This document shows positions 23,003 through 26,845 of a stretch of DNA of 26,845 nucleotides, one piece after another. The notes beneath the pieces are model-generated. The model worked only from the letters and a program-made list of their open reading frames with translations. It searched no databases and was not told where the DNA came from. Each line of letters opens with the position of its first letter. The stretch's first letter is position 1. A program made the translations under genes and the position numbers. Origin of the DNA: UBA6019 sp036564345 (GTDB lineage Bacteria; Chloroflexota; Dormibacteria; Dormibacterales; Dormibacteraceae); assembly GCA_036564345.1 (NCBI GenBank), contig DATCOZ010000123.1, forward strand, positions 1 to 26,845, given 5' to 3'.

Positions 23003-24076
23003 ATGGCAGTTACATCCCCAGCCGTCGACATGGACAAGCTGATGACGTTTCTCGGACAGGTGATCGGTGAGCTTGGCGCCACCGTCAACGCCGGCCTGAT
23101 CGTCGTCGGCGACCGGCTCGGTCTCTACAAGGCGATGGCAGGCGCAGGCCCCATCACATCAACCGAGCTGGCCGAGAAGACCGGAACCACGGAGCGATAC
23201 GTCCGGGAGTGGCTGAACGCCCAGGCGGCGGGTGGCTACGTCACGTACGAACCGGCGACGCAGCGCTACAACCTGCCCCCAGAGCAGGCAATGGCACTAG
23301 CCGACGAGAACAGCCCCGCCTTCGTCGGCGGAGCGTTCGAGCTGGCCACCGCCACGCTGAAGGCGGCGCCCCAGATCGAAGAGGCCTTCCGGACCGGGGC
23401 CGGCTTCGGCTGGCACGAGCACGACCCTGGGGTGCCCACCGGCTGCGAGCGCTTCTTCCGTCCCGGCTACAACGCCAACCTCGTCTCGACCTGGATCCCA
23501 GCGCTCGAAGGCGTGGAGGAGAAGCTGCGCGTGGGCGCGACCGTTGCCGACGTCGGCTGCGGCCTCGGGGCGTCGTCCCGCCTGATGGCCGACTCCTACC
23601 CGAACTCGCGGGTCACCGGCTTCGACTACCACAAGGAGTCGATCGACCTGGCCCGACAGAAGGCGCAGGCCGCCGGCCTGAGTGACCGGCTCCGCTTCGA
23701 GGTCGCTTCGGCGAAGGCGTTCCCGGGGAGCGGCTACGACCTCATCACCGTGTTCGACTCCCTGCACGACATGGGCGACCCGGTGGGCGCCGCGCGGCAC
23801 GTGCGCCAGGCGCTGGCGCCGGACGGAACTTGGCTGATCGTCGAGCCGATCGCGGGCGATGCGCTCGAGCAGAACCTGAACCCGGTCGGCCGCGCCTACT
23901 ACGCCTTCTCGACCTTCCTCTGCACTCCGAGCTCGCTCTCCCAGGACGTCGGCCTCGCGCTCGGCGCCCAGGCGGGCGAGAAGCGGATCCGCGACGTCGC
24001 GACGGAGGCAGGGTTCACCCGCTTCCGCCGGATCGCCGAAACCCCGTTCAACGCCGTCTACGAAGCCCGGGCATGA
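23003..24076 (+). CDS. SAM-dependent methyltransferase with N-terminal winged-helix domain
   Basis: The 357-residue protein resembles the Rv2258c-type methyltransferases. A helical N-terminal region (about 10-45) is followed by a winged-helix-like dimerisation domain (about 50-100: STELAEKTGTTERYVREWLN). The class I methyltransferase domain follows, with the SAM motif VADVGCGLGA (181-190), an acidic strand end GFDYHKESI and the LITVFDSLHDMGDP region. This layout is shared with O-methyltransferases of natural product pathways, but the substrate is unknown. AGGAGG 7 nt before the ATG at 23003 sets the start. It is followed after 77 bp by the hydrolase-glycosyltransferase fusion on the same strand and is divergent from the LAL regulator, so a joint role in tailoring a small molecule is plausible. 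Confidence 0.88.
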   Translation: MAVTSPAVDMDKLMTFLGQVIGELGATVNAGLIVVGDRLGLYKAMAGAGPITSTELAEKTGTTERYVREWLNAQAAGGYVTYEPATQRYNLPPEQAMALADENSPAFVGGAFELATATLKAAPQIEEAFRTGAGFGWHEHDPGVPTGCERFFRPGYNANLVSTWIPALEGVEEKLRVGATVADVGCGLGASSRLMADSYPNSRVTGFDYHKESIDLARQKAQAAGLSDRLRFEVASAKAFPGSGYDLITVFDSLHDMGDPVGAARHVRQALAPDGTWLIVEPIAGDALEQNLNPVGRAYYAFSTFLCTPSSLSQDVGLALGAQAGEKRIRDVATEAGFTRFRRIAETPFNAVYEARA

Positions 24077-24102
24077 CTTTCAGCTGAGGGGGAGGCCCGC
24101 GG

Positions 24103-24130
24103 AGGCGGGCGGTTGCGTTGCCGCCCGCCT
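24103..24130 (+). terminator. intercistronic stem-loop between methyltransferase and fusion gene
   Basis: A perfect inverted repeat has 10-bp arms (AGGCGGGCGG at 24103-24112 and its complement at 24121-24130) and an 8-nt loop. It lies 26 bp after the methyltransferase stop and 12 bp before the GGGAGG of the next gene. It may end the first message, partially attenuate read-through, or stabilise a processed end. There is no T-run. Confidence 0.5.
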
Positions 24131-24153
24131 TCACCAAGACTTGGGAGGTCGAG

Positions 24154-26289
24154 ATGCCAGTAACGGAAACGGGCACGCGCGCGAGGCAACCTGACTCGTC
24201 CGGGTTTGCGCTGACGCCAGACGGTCTCCGGTTGTACTACGAGGTCTTCGGAAGCGGCACCAAAACGATCGTTCTCCTGTCTGTAAACCCGATCTCCCAT
24301 TCCCGCATCTGGAAGGCCCAGGTCCATTACCTCGCGCGGCATTTTCGCGTCGTCGCCTACGACGGTCGGGGCAGCGGCCTTTCCGACCATCCCGACCCGT
24401 CCGGCAAGTGGTTGGGGAGGTGGTGGGCCGACGACTGCCGCACGGTCATGGATGCGACCGGTACCGAGGCGGCGGTACTGGTCGGCATCTGCCACGACGG
24501 CGTGTTCCCTTCGGTCCAGCTGGCCGCGTCCGATCCGGATCGCGTCCTCGGCATCGTGGCGATCGCGCCGGGGGTCCCTCTGCTCACTCCGCCGCACCCA
24601 CTCCGGGCGGCCGCGGTCGAGGTTTTCGACCAGGTCCTCGAGAGCAACAAGGGATGGTTCAAGCACAACCGCCACTACGTGCGGAAGAACTACAGGGGAT
24701 TCCTCGAGTTCTTCTTCGGCGAGATGTTCCCCGAGCCGCACTCCACGAAGCAGCTCGAGGACGCCGTCGCCTACGCGCTCGATGGCCGTGTCGAGACGGA
24801 GCTCATGGACGTCGTGCCGGTCGCGGCCACCAAGGAGGAGGTGGAGGCGCTCTGCCGGCAGGTGCGCTGCCCGGTTCTCGTGATCCAGGGGGACCTGGAC
24901 AACTGCCAACCGTTCGATCGGGGGCTCGCCTTTACCGAGCTGACGGGCGCCCGCCACGTGACGCTCCCCGGCTCAGGTCACATCCCGATGGCTCGGCACC
25001 CGGTACCGGTGAACCGGCTGATCCGGGAGTTCGCTGGTTCTGCGGCTCCGGTTCGCTCGCCCATTCGGCGCGCCCGCCGGACGCCTCGCGCCCTTTTGGT
25101 CAGCTCGCCCATCGGGTTGGGGCATGCCTGGCGAGATGTCGCGATCGCGCGCGAGCTGCGCCGGGTCGTTCCCGGCGTACAGGTCGAGTGGCTCGCCCAA
25201 CCGCCGCTGACGACGCTGCTCGAGGCGTGCGGCGAGGTCGTCCACCCGGCCAGCGCCGACCTCGCACCCGAGTCCAAGCACGTGGACGCCGAGTGCGGCG
25301 AGCACGAGCTGCACGCGTTCCAGATGCTGCGCCGGCTGGACGAGATCCTCTGCGCGAATTTCATGGTCTTCGACGACCTCGTCAGGCAGGAGCGTTTCGA
25401 CGTCTGGATCGCGGACGAGGGTTGGGAGATCGACCACTTCCTGCACGAGAACCCAGAGCTGAAGACGTCGCCCTATGTCTGGATGAGCGACTTCGTGGGC
25501 TACCTGCCGATGCCGTCGGGCGGCCGGCGCGAGGCACACCTGACCGCCGACTACAACGTCGAGATGATCTCGCACGTCGAGGGGAACCCGGCCTTGCGCG
25601 ACCTCTCGATCTTCATCGGCGAGCCTCGGGATGTCGTGCGACGCCGGTTCGGACCGGGCCTTCCGTCGATCCCCGAGTGGACTCGGCGACACTTCGAGTT
25701 CGCGGGCTACGTGCTGCCCTTCGATCCAGCTGACCTGGCGGACACCGCGTCGCTTCGCCGAGAGCTCGGTTACGACCCTGATCGTCCACTGATCGTCGCC
25801 ACGGTCGGCGGCTCGGCGGTCGGCGTTCATCTCCTGCGTCGCATCGTCGAGGCGTTTCGTCTGTTGCGGGCCGACCTCCCGGATGCCGACCTGCTTCTCG
25901 TCTGCGGTCCGCGGATCGACCCTGGCTCATTTCCCGCCGTGGCGGGGATGCGGGTGGTGGGTTACGTGCACGACCTCTTCAGGACGCTGGCGTGCTGCGA
26001 CCTGGCCGTCGTGCAGGGCGGCCTTTCGACGACGATGGAGCTGGTGGCAAACCGCCGCCCGTTCATCTCGATCCCGCTCCGCAACCACTTCGAGCAGAAC
26101 TTCCACGTCGCGAACCGCCTCCGACGGTATGGGGCGCCGCCTCCGACGCAGTACCACGAAGCGACACCGGAGCGGTTGGCCGAGCAGATGCGCGAGCGCC
26201 TTCGGTCGGCGGTGGCGTACGCACCGGTCGAGACGGGCGGCGCGTTGAGGGCGGCGCAGCTGATCGCGCCGCTGATCGCAGGGACGTAG
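24154..26289 (+). CDS. fused alpha/beta hydrolase - glycosyltransferase
   Basis: This 711-residue protein joins two enzymes. Residues about 10-290 form an alpha/beta hydrolase. Its nucleophile elbow reads GICHDG, with C113 where Ser is usual and Asp in place of the next Gly. D249 (QGDLDN) and H276 (GSGHIPM) complete the triad. Residues about 310-705 form a GT-B glycosyltransferase of the MGT/MurG-like type, with RALLVSSPIGLGHAWRD at the acceptor end and GYVHDLFRTLACCDLAVVQ, then GGLSTTMELV, at the nucleotide-sugar end. The linker (about 292-308) is Arg/Pro rich. The ATG at 24154 follows GGGAGG by 5 nt. The frame extends 12 codons upstream, but these would overlap the stem-loop. The protein may cleave and glycosylate one scaffold in turn. 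The substrate is unknown. Confidence 0.85.
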   Translation: MPVTETGTRARQPDSSGFALTPDGLRLYYEVFGSGTKTIVLLSVNPISHSRIWKAQVHYLARHFRVVAYDGRGSGLSDHPDPSGKWLGRWWADDCRTVMDATGTEAAVLVGICHDGVFPSVQLAASDPDRVLGIVAIAPGVPLLTPPHPLRAAAVEVFDQVLESNKGWFKHNRHYVRKNYRGFLEFFFGEMFPEPHSTKQLEDAVAYALDGRVETELMDVVPVAATKEEVEALCRQVRCPVLVIQGDLDNCQPFDRGLAFTELTGARHVTLPGSGHIPMARHPVPVNRLIREFAGSAAPVRSPIRRARRTPRALLVSSPIGLGHAWRDVAIARELRRVVPGVQVEWLAQPPLTTLLEACGEVVHPASADLAPESKHVDAECGEHELHAFQMLRRLDEILCANFMVFDDLVRQERFDVWIADEGWEIDHFLHENPELKTSPYVWMSDFVGYLPMPSGGRREAHLTADYNVEMISHVEGNPALRDLSIFIGEPRDVVRRRFGPGLPSIPEWTRRHFEFAGYVLPFDPADLADTASLRRELGYDPDRPLIVATVGGSAVGVHLLRRIVEAFRLLRADLPDADLLLVCGPRIDPGSFPAVAGMRVVGYVHDLFRTLACCDLAVVQGGLSTTMELVANRRPFISIPLRNHFEQNFHVANRLRRYGAPPPTQYHEATPERLAEQMRERLRSAVAYAPVETGGALRAAQLIAPLIAGT

Positions 26290-26345
26290 CTCGGCTTCAT
26301 CCCGAGCGCTCCGGCGAATTACGGACCTCGGTACCTTGTTTTGGC

Positions 26346-26845
26346 ATGGAGATGACTCACGAGGAGGGGTCACGGGTCTACGCCGACTTCTATCGCCGAG
26401 ATGCGTCCAAGGTCTTCTCGGCCCGAGCGGTCGTACTCGTCGAAGGGGTCAGCGATCAGCTCGCCCTCGAAGCGCTGGCTGAGAGGCGCGGCCGGTACCT
26501 CGATGCGGAGGGCGTGTCGATCGTGCCCATGGGGGGAGCGACGAACATCCGAAGGGCTCTGGATGTGTTCGGGCCGCGGGGCTTTGACGTCAGATTGGCG
26601 GGCCTCTGCGACGCCGGCGAGGAGGACGACTTCCGCCGCGCCCTCGAGCTCGCCGGCCTTGGCTCGAACCTGACTCGCGCCGACATGGAACGACTCGGCT
26701 TCTACGTGTGCGTCGCCGACCTCGAGGACGAGCTGATCCGCGCCCTCGGGCCGGCCGCGGTGGAGCGGGTCTTGGATGCCCAGGGCGACCTCGAATCACT
26801 CCGCACCTTCCAGAAACAGCCCGCCTGGCGAGGACGGACTGCCGA
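26346..26845 (+). CDS. stand-alone OLD-family TOPRIM protein (partial, runs off the window)
   Basis: The first 166 residues are present. The TOPRIM fold is marked by AVVLVEGVSDQLALEALAE (Glu33 in the first acidic motif), VPMGGATNIRRAL, and LAGLCDAGEEDD with D89 as the start of the second acidic motif. FYVCVADLEDELIRALG and FQKQPAWRGR follow. These match the C-terminal TOPRIM half of OLD-family ATP-dependent endonucleases, but here there is no upstream ABC-type ATPase domain, since the ATG at 26346 leads directly into the TOPRIM region. Such stand-alone proteins of around 200 residues are, from memory, common in actinobacteria, with unknown function. No Shine-Dalgarno is visible. TACCTT at 26332-26337 lies 8 nt before the ATG and may be a -10 of a leaderless message. 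Confidence 0.8.
   Translation, partial: MEMTHEEGSRVYADFYRRDASKVFSARAVVLVEGVSDQLALEALAERRGRYLDAEGVSIVPMGGATNIRRALDVFGPRGFDVRLAGLCDAGEEDDFRRALELAGLGSNLTRADMERLGFYVCVADLEDELIRALGPAAVERVLDAQGDLESLRTFQKQPAWRGRTA

Noticed and set aside
24408..25733. A 441-codon frame overlapping the fusion gene in another phase
   Set aside because: The translation is Arg/Gly/Pro rich without domain features, while the other phase encodes two clear enzyme domains.
1..26845. CRISPR array, tRNA or rRNA genes, insertion sequences, attachment sites
   Set aside because: No regularly spaced direct repeats, tRNA-like cloverleaf, rRNA-like conserved blocks, transposase genes or terminal inverted repeats with target duplications were seen on reading either strand.

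Overview
The window is a GC-rich bacterial chromosome segment with tightly packed, mostly housekeeping or metabolic genes. No phage, transposon, CRISPR or RNA gene was recognised. Several traits point to an actinobacterial-like or related terrestrial lineage (Actinomycetota, Chloroflexota or Dormibacterota-like): an Actinobacteria-type glycogen synthase, a remnant of an F420-type LLM oxidoreductase, a stand-alone OLD/TOPRIM protein of the kind I associate with actinobacteria, and several starts without a clear Shine-Dalgarno. The exact phylum cannot be fixed from this window.

Layout. 1-4602 (+) is the end of a Tad/Flp-type pilus or secretion operon: the tail of a TadC/TadB-like protein, two TadE-like pseudopilins, a long TadG-like protein and the CpaF/TadA ATPase, with genes overlapping or 1 bp apart. 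4652-5827 (-) is a GT4 glycogen synthase. 5964-7031 (+) is a nitrilase-superfamily protein whose nucleophilic Cys is replaced by Ala. 7083-7817 (-) is a polytopic membrane protein, divergent from a two-component system at 8003-10742 (+). The sensor kinase gene of that system is cut by one in-frame TAG. 10773-11897 (-) is a Gal80-like Gfo/Idh/MocA protein. 12056-12421 (-) and 12486-13421 (+) are a divergent VOC protein and WYL regulator with a palindrome between them. 13426-14572 (-) holds a hydroxylaminobenzene-mutase-like membrane protein and a YdeI-like protein. 14668-15012 (+) is an SPW-repeat membrane protein. 15020-15328 (-) is a decayed C-terminal piece of an LLM oxidoreductase, lying directly after an MFS transporter (15329-16555, -). 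16650-18383 (+) is an archaeal-type ATP-dependent DNA ligase. 18453-20047 (-) is an overlapping alpha/beta hydrolase and TetR pair behind a long composite palindrome.

20143-22890 (-) is a large AAA/LuxR (LAL-type) regulator. It diverges from a methyltransferase (23003-24076, +), which is followed by a fusion of an alpha/beta hydrolase (Cys in place of the usual Ser nucleophile) with a GT1/MurG-like glycosyltransferase (24154-26289, +). 26346 to the end (+) is a partial OLD-family TOPRIM protein.

The most interesting signals are three enzyme folds with altered key residues (nitrilase Cys to Ala, Gal80-like Lys to Trp, hydrolase Ser to Cys), the hydrolase-glycosyltransferase fusion beside a methyltransferase and a LAL regulator, the single TAG in the sensor kinase, and a set of clean palindromes between divergent genes that look like operators. 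Long perfect GC-rich stems without a T-run sit at three gene ends and in one within-strand gap.
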